From the NCBI GenBank assembly GCA_003285105.1, contig CP030158.1:2456501-2520500 (forward strand): DNA of 64,000 nt, in the 5' to 3' direction. Below the pieces are notes generated by a model that did no database searches, was not told the origin of the DNA, and worked only from the letters and a program-made list of their open reading frames with translations. Within the stretch, counting starts at the first letter, position 1. Each line of letters starts with the position of its first letter. Of the stretch, positions 28,747 to 36,982 are shown in pieces. Source of the DNA: Roseithermus sacchariphilus. GTDB taxonomy: Bacteria > Bacteroidota > Rhodothermia > Rhodothermales > MEBIC09517. A program made the translations under genes and the position numbers.

Positions 28747-30741
28747 ATGAAAAAGCTGAAGTCGACCGAGCAGGCCCTGGGCATCATGGTCACGAACCGG
28801 GCCGTCCACGCCGTGCTGCTACAGGAACAGGACGGCAGCCCGGTCGTGCTGCGCACCTTTACCCGCCAGCGGGCCACGCGCGTGGCCGGCCAGCCCAGCG
28901 CGGTGAACACGCTCACCGATGCGGGGGCGGCGTTGCCGGATACCACGGATGCGGACGTCACCATCCAGTTCGGGAGCGGTGGACCCAGCTCCAGCGATCT
29001 GTTCCTCGCCTCCGAGTTCGGGGCGCTCGACACGGAGGCGGACGACCGGGAAGGGCCGGGGCCGCGCTTGCAGGCCACCACGTTCGCCCTGGAACTGGGC
29101 GACATCCTGGCCGAGTGTCGCGACGCGGGCTACGAGAGCCCGACCCTGGCGTTCTGTGTGGGAGCCTCGGAAGTGAGCCACATGGAGCTGAAGGTCGTCG
29201 AACTGGCTCGTGGGCGGCGCAAGGCGGAGGCCCGAAAAGCCGAGGCGGCGAAGAAGGAGGGCGCCGCCGATCCGGCCGCCGAGGCCCGTCGCAAAGAGCC
29301 CGCCGGCCCGGCCCCGACCAAGGTCAGCCGAAACGACCTGCTGGACCTGCTGCGCGAGCAGCACACCGGCGAGATCAAGGACGAGTGCGTCTCCTTCATC
29401 CCGATGACGCCTTCGGAGGAAGGGTTCCTCCGCTACCTGGCGCTGTTCCCGAAGTCCACCGAGCCCGTGGCGCCCACGCTCGTGGAGATGCGGGCTCAGA
29501 AGACCCGGCGCCTGCCCCCGGTGCGGGTGCTCGACGCCGAGGTGTCGCTCTACCTGGGGCTGGCCCGGCTCGCCCTGGACGCCGCCGGGGCGCTCGAGGC
29601 CGAGACGCCGCCCAACACGCTCGTGGTGCGCGCCGGCATCGAGGACACGCAGGTGCTCTTCCTGAAAGGGGCCAGCCTGCAACACTTCGAAAGCCTCCGC
29701 TCGCTCACGGCCTACGACTCGCCGGAGACCATCTGCAGCCGCGTCCTGCTGCTGCAGGACGAATACGGCTCCGGGGAAGTGCAGCACGTCCTGCTGCTGA
29801 GTGAGGAGCACGAAGACGGGCTGATCGACAGCTTCGAGATGTTCTTCCCCGACGCCCGTGTGCAGTCGCTCTGGGATCTCCTCCCGCCGACGCCGAGCGG
29901 GCGGCTCGATGCCCGGCAGCCCCGTGGGCTCGTCGCGGCGGCGGCCGTCGCCATGCGGTTGCTCCAGGGGCGGTCCTACGACGCCGTCTTCGAGGACGTC
30001 AACATGCTGGTCGCCCGGCTCCAGGGCCGGCAGTTCCGGCTGCCCGTCACCTGGGACGTCGTGGCGATGGCGGTGGTGCTGTTCTGCACGGTGTTCTTCT
30101 TCGTGGGGCGCTATTTCAGCAATCAGCACGAAATCCAGGCCTACCGCGATCGGTTGCGGTCGATCCCGCCGGAACTGGCCGACGCCAACGTGCAGGAGCT
30201 ACAGGCCCGCATCGACAGCATGCAGGCGGCCTATGCCCAGCACATGCGGGCCCTCGAGGTGATGGACTCGCTGCTGGTGGGAAGCGATCTGTGGAGCCGC
30301 ACGCTGGACGAGGTCGTCGATCAGGCCGCCGGGGTGCGGGGCATCTGGGTATCCCGCTGGGAGCCCACCGGAAACGCCCTGGACCTGCAGGGCAACGCGA
30401 CGTCCCGGGATCGGGTGGTGAGCTTTGCCGAGCGCGTCGAAGGGGAGATCCTCTCCCTGGCCTTCTCCGAGATCCGGGACTGGCCCGTGTACACCTTCCG
30501 GATGAAGGTGCCGCTGCGACCCGGACTGCCCGAGGTGACGCGCTATCTGCGGGAACAGGCGGCCGCCGCGCATCTGGCCCGCTCCGAAGCCGGGGCCGCC
30601 GCTTCGCCCGATGCCGCCGCTTCGCCCGATGCCGCCGCTTCGCCCGATGCCGCCGCTTCGCCCGATGCCGCCGCTTCGCCCGATGCCGCCGCCTCGCCCG
30701 ATGCCCCGCTGGCCTCGGCCACCCTGGACGAGGGCGGATGA
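28747..30741 (+). CDS. PilM-PilN-like fusion protein (GspL-like)
   Basis: 664 aa. Residues 1 to about 430 are cytoplasmic and laid out like the actin-like PilM/GspL domain (ALGIMVTNRAVHAVLLQEQD at the start; a Lys/Ala/Glu-rich helix at about 155-180). A membrane segment lies at about 438-458 (VVAMAVVLFCTVFFFVG), then a coiled coil (YRDRLRSIPPELADANVQEL) and a PilN-like periplasmic fold (about 510-610). The C-terminus ends in AAASPD hexapeptides. The assignment is from topology and gene order, because sequence identity to PilM/N is not obvious. It would link the cytoplasmic motor to the periplasmic alignment complex. Confidence 0.6.
   Translation: MKKLKSTEQALGIMVTNRAVHAVLLQEQDGSPVVLRTFTRQRATRVAGQPSAVNTLTDAGAALPDTTDADVTIQFGSGGPSSSDLFLASEFGALDTEADDREGPGPRLQATTFALELGDILAECRDAGYESPTLAFCVGASEVSHMELKVVELARGRRKAEARKAEAAKKEGAADPAAEARRKEPAGPAPTKVSRNDLLDLLREQHTGEIKDECVSFIPMTPSEEGFLRYLALFPKSTEPVAPTLVEMRAQKTRRLPPVRVLDAEVSLYLGLARLALDAAGALEAETPPNTLVVRAGIEDTQVLFLKGASLQHFESLRSLTAYDSPETICSRVLLLQDEYGSGEVQHVLLLSEEHEDGLIDSFEMFFPDARVQSLWDLLPPTPSGRLDARQPRGLVAAAAVAMRLLQGRSYDAVFEDVNMLVARLQGRQFRLPVTWDVVAMAVVLFCTVFFFVGRYFSNQHEIQAYRDRLRSIPPELADANVQELQARIDSMQAAYAQHMRALEVMDSLLVGSDLWSRTLDEVVDQAAGVRGIWVSRWEPTGNALDLQGNATSRDRVVSFAERVEGEILSLAFSEIRDWPVYTFRMKVPLRPGLPEVTRYLREQAAAAHLARSEAGAAASPDAAASPDAAASPDAAASPDAAASPDAAASPDAPLASATLDEGG
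30595..30702 (+). repeat. In-frame 18-bp tandem repeat, 6 copies
   Basis: gccgccgcttcgcccgat is repeated six times, with one substitution in copy 6, and encodes AAASPD repeats in the disordered C-terminal tail of the PilM/N-like protein. Near-perfect at nucleotide level, so probably variable in length. Confidence 0.95.
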
Positions 30742-30803
30742 GGCGGTGCCCGTAGACCCCGGCGCTCGCGCCAACCAACCCCCTTTTTAGCGAACGATCT
30801 GCC

Positions 30804-31784
30804 ATGTCAAGCTTTCTGTCCAATGTCGTCGTCCTGGCCCTGTGCTGGCTGCTGGTCACCGGGGCGGGCATCTACGTCACCTACGTCCGGCAGCCGGAGA
30901 CGCTGGAGCAGCTCCAGAAGGCCGAGCAGGTGGCCCGCATGAGCCAGGCGGAGTTCACCACGCTGCGCGTCGAGGAACAGTCGGCCCGGGAGATGGCCGA
31001 TGACGCCCTGCGCCGCTGGAGTGCCCGCTACAAGGTGATCCCGAGCAACCTGAGCAGCCCGGAGGTGATCGGGCAGCTCAACGACCTGACGCAGCGGGGC
31101 TTCAAGAACTTCGATGTGGTGCTGGACGGCGTCATCAACGCCGAAGACTTCAAGGCATACCGGTTCACCATCACCGGGACGGGCTACTTCTCCAGCCTGT
31201 ATCGCTTCATCTGGGACGTGGAGAACAGCCGGCAGTTGTTCCGCATCCACAACCTGAAGCTGAGCCACGTGGATCGGATGGAGCAGGACCGCGAGACGGG
31301 TAAGGAGCGCATGGAGGTGCTGGTGTCGTTCTCGATGCAGCTGGAGGCGTACTTCGGAAGCCTGCCGGACATGAGCCGGCTCTCCCGCCCGAGCGACGAC
31401 GGGCTGCTCACGGACGATCAGGGCCTGCCCGTCATCCCCGCCCACGTCCTGCCGGACCGGCAGCCGGCGTTGAACCCGTTCTTCCCCATCGTGATGGAAA
31501 ACCTTCCGCCCAACACCTACGACCTGGTCGACGTCGAGGCCGATGAACTGGTCGGCCTCACGGGCGAGGGGGCCATCTTCAAGCGGGGCGACGCGTTTCG
31601 CGTGTTGCAGACCGGAGACGATGTGTACCTGGGCAAGATCATCGAGGTCGACCTGGTGCGGCAGCGGGTCGTGGCCCGGCTCAACAAGGGCGGTATCGTG
31701 GACGAAGTGGAGGTGCACCTGCAGACGGGCGACCGCTATCGCCAGGCGCTGGGCACGCTCGAACTCGCTCCGCTGAGTGAGTGA
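30804..31784 (+). CDS. pilO: PilO-like protein with PilP-like C-terminal domain
   Basis: 326 aa. N-terminal membrane helix (VVVLALCWLLVTGAGIYV, about 8-25), then coiled coil (QLQKAEQVARMSQAEFTTL) and a PilO-type ferredoxin-like domain with the characteristic FTITGTGYFSSLYRFIWDVE (about 113-132). From about 240 the region with VGLTGEGAIFKRGDAF and VYLGKIIEVDLVRQRVVARL resembles the beta domain of PilP, which contacts the secretin. This would fuse two normally separate proteins. It is followed by the secretin gene. Confidence 0.65.
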   Translation: MSSFLSNVVVLALCWLLVTGAGIYVTYVRQPETLEQLQKAEQVARMSQAEFTTLRVEEQSAREMADDALRRWSARYKVIPSNLSSPEVIGQLNDLTQRGFKNFDVVLDGVINAEDFKAYRFTITGTGYFSSLYRFIWDVENSRQLFRIHNLKLSHVDRMEQDRETGKERMEVLVSFSMQLEAYFGSLPDMSRLSRPSDDGLLTDDQGLPVIPAHVLPDRQPALNPFFPIVMENLPPNTYDLVDVEADELVGLTGEGAIFKRGDAFRVLQTGDDVYLGKIIEVDLVRQRVVARLNKGGIVDEVEVHLQTGDRYRQALGTLELAPLSE

Positions 31785-31941
31785 CCCCCGACTGTGCCGA
31801 TGGCGCGCCGATCGTGCCAGGGCGTCACAGAAGGTATCGTATCAACAGCCAGACATGACGGAACGTGCGGTGGGAGCGCCCGATGCCGGAGGACCGGACC
31901 GGTTTCCTCGCGCACGCGTCGAATCCAAGGAGAGAAGGAGC

Positions 31942-33309
31942 ATGAAACGCACACACACGCCGATGTCCGTTCGCCTGCGCGGGATGGGGCTCGCGCTGCT
32001 GGTTCTGGGCTTGCTGGCCCCCGCCGTGGTGCAGGCCCAGGACCGCCCGCCGCAGCGCCAGATTCGCACCTACATTCCCCCGGATCAACTGGTCTCCTTC
32101 CTGCCGGAGACGCCGTTCGATCAGTTCATCGCCTTCCTCAACCCCATCTTTCAGCGGGTGACGGGCAAGCAGGCCATCGACCCGGAGGGCTATACCAACC
32201 CCATCGGCATCTCGATTGCCGGGATGCACTTCCTGGACGCCTTCGAGCTGGTGCTGGACTTCAACGGGCTGACGTACCGCGAGACGGATCAGTACTTCAT
32301 CGTGCAGCCGGCCCCGGAAGCTCCGGTGGCCGCCGTGGCCGATCCGGCGTCGGGGCGTGCCGGCGGTCCGGCTCCCGCCCAGGTTCCGGCTACGTCGAAG
32401 ACGCGCGAGGTGCAGATCAACGCCATTCTGTTCGAGCTGAACCTCAACAAAGCCCGGGACATCGGGCTGGACTGGTCGGTCTTCCTCGGGGAGAGCAGCG
32501 GCTCCGGCGGCAACTCGGGTGGTAGCTCGGGCGGCAACTCCGGTGGTACGGGCACCAGCGGGCAGGGCTCGACGCGGTTCTTCCTGAAGACGGACAAGGT
32601 CTTCCAGGATCTGGAGGACTACATCCAGGCGCCCGAGTTGATGGACTTCGCCGACCTGGCCAGTTTCTTCCGCCTGCTCGAGGATGAGGGCGTCGGCGAG
32701 ACAGTGGCCAACCCGCAGGTGACGGTGCAGAGCGGGCAGCAGGGCCGGATCCAGATCGGCTCGGACATCCCGATCCAGACGCGCGACTTCGCCGGCAACA
32801 CGGTGACGCAGTTCTTCTCGACCGGCATCATCATCGACGTGCTCCCGACCGTCGTCGCCGAGACCGATTCGGCCGGGCGCGAGGTCGAGTTCATCCACAT
32901 GGACGTGCGGGTCGAGAACTCCAGCGGTCGCCCCTCGACGGCCGGCACCGTGATCGACCGCAACACGGCCGACACGCAGGTGCTGCTGCTGGACGGGGAG
33001 CAGACCGTCATCGGTGGGCTCTACTCGACGCAGGAGTCCTACAGCCGCCGGGGCATTCCGATTCTCAAGGACCTGCCCAACTGGTTCTTCGGGCTGGGCT
33101 ACATCTTCGGCCGGACGGTGCGCAACACGGTGCAGAAGGAGCTCTTGATCGTGCTCCAGGCCGAGATGCTGGATCCGGTCACGGCGCGCGCCGAGCGCCC
33201 GCTGCGGCGGAATCTGCTGGAGCAGCGTCGGCAGGAGATCCAGAACCGCGTCGGGCAGTTCAGCGAGGAGGTGTCTCGCCGCACGCCCCTGCCGCCGGTA
33301 AATAACTGA
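31942..33309 (+). CDS. pilQ: Outer-membrane secretin (PilQ/GspD-like)
   Basis: 455 aa. Signal peptide (MKRTHTPMSVRLRGMGLALL onward, ending VVQAQ), one N-type domain (about 75-130) and the secretin core: VANPQVTVQSGQQGRIQIGS, STGIIIDVLPTVV, LLLDGEQTVIGGLYST and RGIPILKDLPNWFFGLGY, the latter being the secretin signature region. A Gly/Ser/Asn-rich insert lies near residue 190 (SGSGGNSGGSSGGNSGG). It lacks AMIN and most N domains, so it is short for PilQ. The ATG at 31942 has aaggag 9 nt upstream; the frame is open from GTG 31777 but without signal peptide. Multimeric outer-membrane channel of this system. Confidence 0.9.
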   Translation: MKRTHTPMSVRLRGMGLALLVLGLLAPAVVQAQDRPPQRQIRTYIPPDQLVSFLPETPFDQFIAFLNPIFQRVTGKQAIDPEGYTNPIGISIAGMHFLDAFELVLDFNGLTYRETDQYFIVQPAPEAPVAAVADPASGRAGGPAPAQVPATSKTREVQINAILFELNLNKARDIGLDWSVFLGESSGSGGNSGGSSGGNSGGTGTSGQGSTRFFLKTDKVFQDLEDYIQAPELMDFADLASFFRLLEDEGVGETVANPQVTVQSGQQGRIQIGSDIPIQTRDFAGNTVTQFFSTGIIIDVLPTVVAETDSAGREVEFIHMDVRVENSSGRPSTAGTVIDRNTADTQVLLLDGEQTVIGGLYSTQESYSRRGIPILKDLPNWFFGLGYIFGRTVRNTVQKELLIVLQAEMLDPVTARAERPLRRNLLEQRRQEIQNRVGQFSEEVSRRTPLPPVNN

Positions 33310-33317
33310 AGCTTTTC

Positions 33318-33847
33318 AGCTTTCAGCGGTCAGCTTTCAGCGGTCAGCTTTCAGCGGTCAGCTTTCAGCGGTCAGCTTTCAGCGGTCAGCTTTCAGCGGT
33401 CAGCTTTCAGCGGTCAGCTTTCAGCGGTCAGCTTTCAGCGGTCAGCTTTCAGCGGTCAGCTTTCAGCGGTCAGCTTTCAGCGGTCAGCTTTCAGCGGTCA
33501 GCTTTCAGCGGTCAGCTTTCAGCGGTCAGCTTTCAGCGGTCAGCTTTCAGCGGTCAGCTTTCAGCGGTCAGCTTTCAGCGGTCAGCTTTCAGCGGTCAGC
33601 TTTCAGCGGTCAGCTTTCAGCGGTCAGCTTTCAGCGGTCAGCTTTCAGCGGTCAGCTTTCAGCGGTCAGCTTTCAGCGGTCAGCTTTCAGCGGTCAGCTT
33701 TCAGCGGTCAGCTTTCAGCGGTCAGCTTTCAGCGGTCAGCTTTCAGCGGTCAGCTTTCAGCGGTCAGCTTTCAGCGGTCAGCTTTCAGCGGTCAGCTTTC
33801 AGCGGTCAGCTTTCAGCGGTCAGCTTTCAGCGGTCAGCTTTCAGCGG
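33318..33847. repeat. Perfect 14-bp tandem array, about 38 copies
   Basis: agctttcagcggtc is repeated 37 times plus 12 nt with no mismatch that I could find. Each unit is two heptamers (agctttc, agcggtc). It starts 8 bp after the pilQ stop. No spacers, so not CRISPR. Perfect homogeneity implies recent expansion or active homogenisation. Confidence 0.98.
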
Positions 33848-33877
33848 AAGCTGCGCGCTGACCGCTGCTGGTTTTGG

Positions 33878-33933
33878 GCTTCTGGCTTCTGGCTTCTGGT
33901 TTCGGGCTGCGGGCTTCGGGCTGACGGCGTCGT
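33878..33933. repeat. Heptamer-phased repeat tract
   Basis: gcttctg x3, gtttcgg, gctgcgg, gcttcgg, gctgacg, gcgtcgt: eight consecutive heptamers, most beginning gct. It shares gcttctg with the tract at 48522. Confidence 0.8.
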
Positions 33934-33969
33934 GTAGGAACGAGCCCTTCCCCCTGGCCGCAGGCCGCA

Positions 33970-34073
33970 CAGGGGGAAGTCCCCACAGGGGGAAGGGGGT
34001 CAGACCCCGCCGCAACATCGCCATCGCCCGGAGGACTACCCCTCCGTCGCTGCGCGACACCGCCCCTTCGCAA
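33970..34073. repeat. 104-bp direct repeat, copy 1
   Basis: Begins cagggggaagtcccc and ends cgccccttcgcaa. Identical to copy 2 (34133-34236) except one A/G difference in the gtcccc(a/g)cag segment. It contains the inverted motif gggggtcagacccc. Not coding and not matched to a known element by me. Confidence 0.9.
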
Positions 34074-34129
34074 GCGGCTGGCTACTGGCTTCGGGCTGAA
34101 TGCTGACGGCTGATCGCTGAAAGCTGACC
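34074..34129. repeat. Heptamer-phased repeat tract
   Basis: gcggctg, gctactg, gcttcgg, gctgaat, gctgacg, gctgatc, gctgaaa, gctgacc: eight heptamers in unbroken phase, filling the space between the two 104-bp copies. Confidence 0.8.
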
Positions 34130-34132
34130 GCC

Positions 34133-34236
34133 CAGGGGGAAGTCCCCGCAGGGGGAAGGGGGTCAGACCCCGCCGCAACATCGCCATCGCCCGGAGGACT
34201 ACCCCTCCGTCGCTGCGCGACACCGCCCCTTCGCAA
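34133..34236. repeat. 104-bp direct repeat, copy 2
   Basis: Second copy of the 33970-34073 repeat, 103 of 104 identical. Its 3' end (ccttcgcaa) forms part of the target site of the adjacent MITE-like insertion. Confidence 0.9.
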
Positions 34237-34445
34237 ATTGACAGGGGGAGGTTTTTACAGAAAGTGGCTTTTGAGACCCATAGAGCCCTTTCGATCCGTC
34301 ATCCCCAACTCGATGGGGGATCCAGAAAACGGAGCCTGTGGACTGGCGTCCCGCCTTCTCGGAAACCGGAGGCTTCCGCAGGGACTGACGATGTCCTTTC
34401 CCTGAATGTGGTTTATGAAAACCTATCCTTGTCAACCTTCGCAAA
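34228..34445. mobile_element. MITE-like non-autonomous element with 10-bp target-site duplication
   Basis: A 198-bp element (34238-34435) is bracketed by the direct repeat ccttcgcaaa (34228-34237 and 34436-34445). Its ends are inverted: the left reads ttgacagggggaggtttt and the reverse complement of the right reads ttgacaaggataggtttt, about 19 of 26 positions matching. It is AT-richer than its surroundings and encodes nothing. Size, inverted ends and a long target duplication fit a MITE mobilised in trans, perhaps by an IS4-type transposase (that group makes duplications of about this length), but no parent element is in the window. Confidence 0.75.
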
Positions 34446-34456
34446 GGGAGGATCTG

Positions 34457-34505
34457 GCTGAGGACTACAGGCTGAGGGCTGACCGCTGACGGCTGAAAGC
34501 TCCTC
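34457..34505. repeat. Heptamer-phased repeat tract at the end of the membrane-protein gene
   Basis: gctgagg, actacag, gctgagg, gctgacc, gctgacg, gctgaaa, gctcctc: seven heptamers whose last unit overlaps the stop codon (34504-34506) of the minus-strand gene. Confidence 0.75.
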
Positions 34506-35268
34506 AAGCCGCGTCGCGCACCGAGGCCGGGGTGCTGAACCAGGGGCGATCGCGGTAGAGGAGGGTGTGGACGTACGGTTTGCGTTCCGGTTCGTGCAGG
34601 GCTTCCGAGAAGGGGCCGTGCAGCGTCCAGGTGCCGAGGGTGGTCTCGAGCGTGAGCAGGTGCCGGTGGAGGCGCCAGAGCAGCACGCTCTGGAGCATCT
34701 CGGCGAGCAGCAGGGCGGCGGTGCCGGCGAACAGCGCCAGCAGCAGCGGCCCGCTGGCCGTGAGGGGCGTCACCGCCAGATGGCCCAGCGCCAGCAGCAG
34801 CAGCAGCAGGTCGAGGTTGAGCCGGCCGAACCGGAGGGGGTGCAGCCCCTGGTGGATGTGATCGGCGACGTGCTGGAGCCGTTTCTCGGCCAGCAGCAGC
34901 CGGGGCAGGGGGCGTGCGGCCACGGCCCGCAGCGCCGTGAGGATGTAGCTGCGGTTCCAGAGGTGGTCGCACCGATGGAGGCATTGCCGGCGCTTCGCCA
35001 GCCGGTCGGCATGCCGCACGAAGGCCTGCTCCAGGCGAAGCTGCCGGAGGGTGCGGATGCTCCGGTAGATCTGAAAGACCTTGCGGCCGAAGTACCCGAG
35101 CAGCAGCAGCGCCACCAGGCCGATGGTGTGGGCTTCCGGCGTGGCCCGCTGCGTCACCAGCCAGGCTTCTCCCAGCAGCGCCCCGGCGGCCCCCAGCAAC
35201 GCCCCTCCGCAGAGGACGCGGAGCGTGCGCTGCATGCGGATCAGGGTCTGCTGGAGAGGGCTCGACAT
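34504..35268 (-). CDS. Hypothetical membrane protein
   Basis: 254 aa, two hydrophobic regions: about 17-60 (LRVLCGGALLGAAGALLGEA and HTIGLVALLLLGYFG) and about 150-195 (LDLLLLLLALGHLAV and LLLALFAGTAALLLAEMLQ). They are separated by a basic, Arg/His/Gln-rich soluble stretch (IYRSIRTLRQLRLEQAFVRH). No known family recognised. The ATG at 35268 starts MSSPLQQTLIRMQ; a longer in-frame extension to 35625 is Arg/Pro/His-rich noise. It is divergent from the M28-like gene. Confidence 0.65.
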   Translation of the reverse strand: MSSPLQQTLIRMQRTLRVLCGGALLGAAGALLGEAWLVTQRATPEAHTIGLVALLLLGYFGRKVFQIYRSIRTLRQLRLEQAFVRHADRLAKRRQCLHRCDHLWNRSYILTALRAVAARPLPRLLLAEKRLQHVADHIHQGLHPLRFGRLNLDLLLLLLALGHLAVTPLTASGPLLLALFAGTAALLLAEMLQSVLLWRLHRHLLTLETTLGTWTLHGPFSEALHEPERKPYVHTLLYRDRPWFSTPASVRDAA

Positions 35269-35326
35269 GGTGAGGGCGGGGCGCTGCGGCCGGTGGCCGG
35301 GACCGTGACGGGGCGGACGCGGGAAC

Positions 35327-35351
35327 TTGGAAAATAATTCGTATACATTTG
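35327..35351 (+). promoter_or_regulatory. Candidate Bacteroidota-type promoter
   Basis: An AT-rich island contains tacatttg (35344-35351), matching the TAnnTTTG -7 element used in Bacteroidota, with ttg at 35327-35329 as a possible -33 element. The spacing (14 nt) is shorter than usual. It would start transcription near 35358, about 120 nt before the M28-like gene. Confidence 0.35.
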
Positions 35352-35478
35352 GTTCCACGAGCCGGCAAATCGCGTTCCGATCCGGCGGTATTCGGGAAGC
35401 GGGTGGAGTATCTTGCCGGGCAGCGGGCGGGTGACCGCCCGGTTCCGCATCCCGATCCTCATCAACCCGCCCGACGAG

Positions 35479-36914
35479 ATGGTGCCGGCCCGATCGCTCT
35501 TCGTGGTGCTGCTGGTGGTGCTGGGGTGTGCCGGCGCGGGATGCGCATCGGTGGCCGTGCCCGAGGCGCCGACCGTGCCCAACCCGGCCCGGCCGGTCTG
35601 GGAGCCGCCCGCGCTGCTGGAGCATCTGCGCTTCTTCAACCAGAACGACCTGAGCGACCGGGCCACCGGAACCGTGGGCTTTGCCGGCACGGCGGCCTAC
35701 GTCGCGGCTCGCATGAGGGAGTTCCGGCTACAGCCGGTGCTCGGCTCGTCGTTCCGGGTGCTCTACCAGACCCCGCTGAACTACCCCCTGGGCGGGGTGC
35801 TGTCGCTGTCCGGTGCGGCCGATACGCTGGCCTTCTGGATGGGCGTCGACGTGCTGCCCGACGGGCGGAGTGACTCCGGGGCCGTGGCGGCGATGCGCCT
35901 GGCGCGGGTTCCGGCGTCCGCCGAGGTGGCCGGGGGGCGGCCGTGGATCCGCTGCCGGGCGCGCCGGTGGTGATGATCGAGGCGACTCGGGCCACGACGC
36001 CATACCTGGAGGCGCTGGCCCGTCAGGGCGTGCAGGCGGTGCTGGCCGTGGGGGCGCTGCGTCCGAACCCGGCCCCCGCGCCGGTCGACGGGCTGGTGGT
36101 GATGCAGATCGTGCCAGAGGCGGCGGCGCAGATCGTGAACCGATCTCCGGCCTTCCTGGAGGCCTGGCTCGCCGGCGTCGGCCCCCCGGTGCTGGCGTTG
36201 CGCGCGACCCTGCAGATGCACGTCGTGGCCGATCATCAGCCGCTGGCCGGGGCGATGAACCTGATCGGCCTGCAGCCGGGCAAGCATCCCCGGCTGGCCT
36301 CGGATCTCGTCCTCGTCTGTGCCGACCTCGACGCGCTCGGTCGCTTCGGAGGCGTCGGGGTGTTCGATGTGCGGCATATGGGGGCCGGGGCGGCGGCCGT
36401 GCTGGAGGTGGCCCGGCTCTACAGCGCGTTCGCCCGGTACTGGCCGCTGCCGGAGCGCACCATCATGTTTGCCTTCTGGTCCGGGGCCCGGGTCGGCCAC
36501 GCGGGGCTGAAGGCGTACCTCAGGAATCCACCGTGGCTGCTGGAGCGGACCCGGGCGGTGATCTATGCCGGGCTGGCGCCGGAAGACGAGCCGGCGGTGC
36601 GGGCGCTCCTGGCGGCCCACGGCCTGCCGCTGTACGTGGTGCCGGATCCGCTGCACGAGGAGGATCTGCCGCCGTTCCTGCTCCAGCCGCCGCCGGAGGT
36701 GCCGCGGCGCGCCCGGGCCGCCGCCCGGCCGGCTCCGGCGGTGTCCGAGCGCGCGCTGGTGCAACGCGCCGTGGCGGCCGCCCAGGCCATGGCCGATTCC
36801 GTCAACGTGTTGCTGTTGCGGGAAGCCATCCGCCCGGGCGGCGTCGTGCCCGTGCCGCCGGACCGCCTGCGCATCCCGGCCGAAGCGCTCCCCGCCGACG
36901 GCGCTCCCCGCTGA
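35479..36914 (+). pseudogene. M28 peptidase-like lipoprotein, frameshifted and lacking zinc ligands
   Basis: Two frames: 35479-35973 encodes a lipoprotein-type signal (SLFVVLLVVLGCAGAGC) and an N-terminal domain; 35943-36914 encodes the rest. One extra G in the run at 35932-35937 would fuse them (AEVAGGAAVDPLPGAPVVM). The fold follows M28 aminopeptidases: LVLVCADLDALG, HMGAGAAAVLEVARLYSAF, LPERTIMFAFWSGARVGHAG. The expected zinc ligands are missing, however: the H-x-D block reads CADLD, the ADDNASG block reads DVRHMGAG, and the Glu pair reads AR. So even without the frameshift the product would be a non-catalytic homologue. Confidence 0.65.
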
Positions 36915-36982
36915 CAGGGGCCGGGGTGACGCCCGGGCTCCCCGTCGTTCGTTCCGTTCGTCTTCTCCATCGCTCCCCAACC

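Larger units (their letters stand above)
33310..34503. other. 1.2-kb composite repeat island between pilQ and the convergent membrane-protein gene
   Basis: No gene. In order it holds the 14-bp array (33318-33847), a heptamer tract (33878-33933), a 104-bp repeat copy 1 (33970-34073), a heptamer tract (34074-34129), 104-bp copy 2 (34133-34236), a MITE-like element with target duplication (34228-34445) and a last heptamer tract running into the stop codon of the minus-strand gene (34457-34505). Both flanking genes point into it. Confidence 0.85.

Noticed and set aside
31777-31941. GTG start for the secretin inside the PilO-like gene
   Set aside because: It would bury the signal peptide 55 residues into the protein; ATG 31942 has a good Shine-Dalgarno.
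33318-33847. The 14-bp array as a CRISPR
   Set aside because: Units are contiguous without spacers, only 14 bp long, and no cas gene is nearby.
34199-35368. A long minus-strand frame through the MITE region into the membrane-protein gene
   Set aside because: Pro/Ala/Arg-rich, crosses repeats and the stop region of the real gene in another frame, and has no domain.
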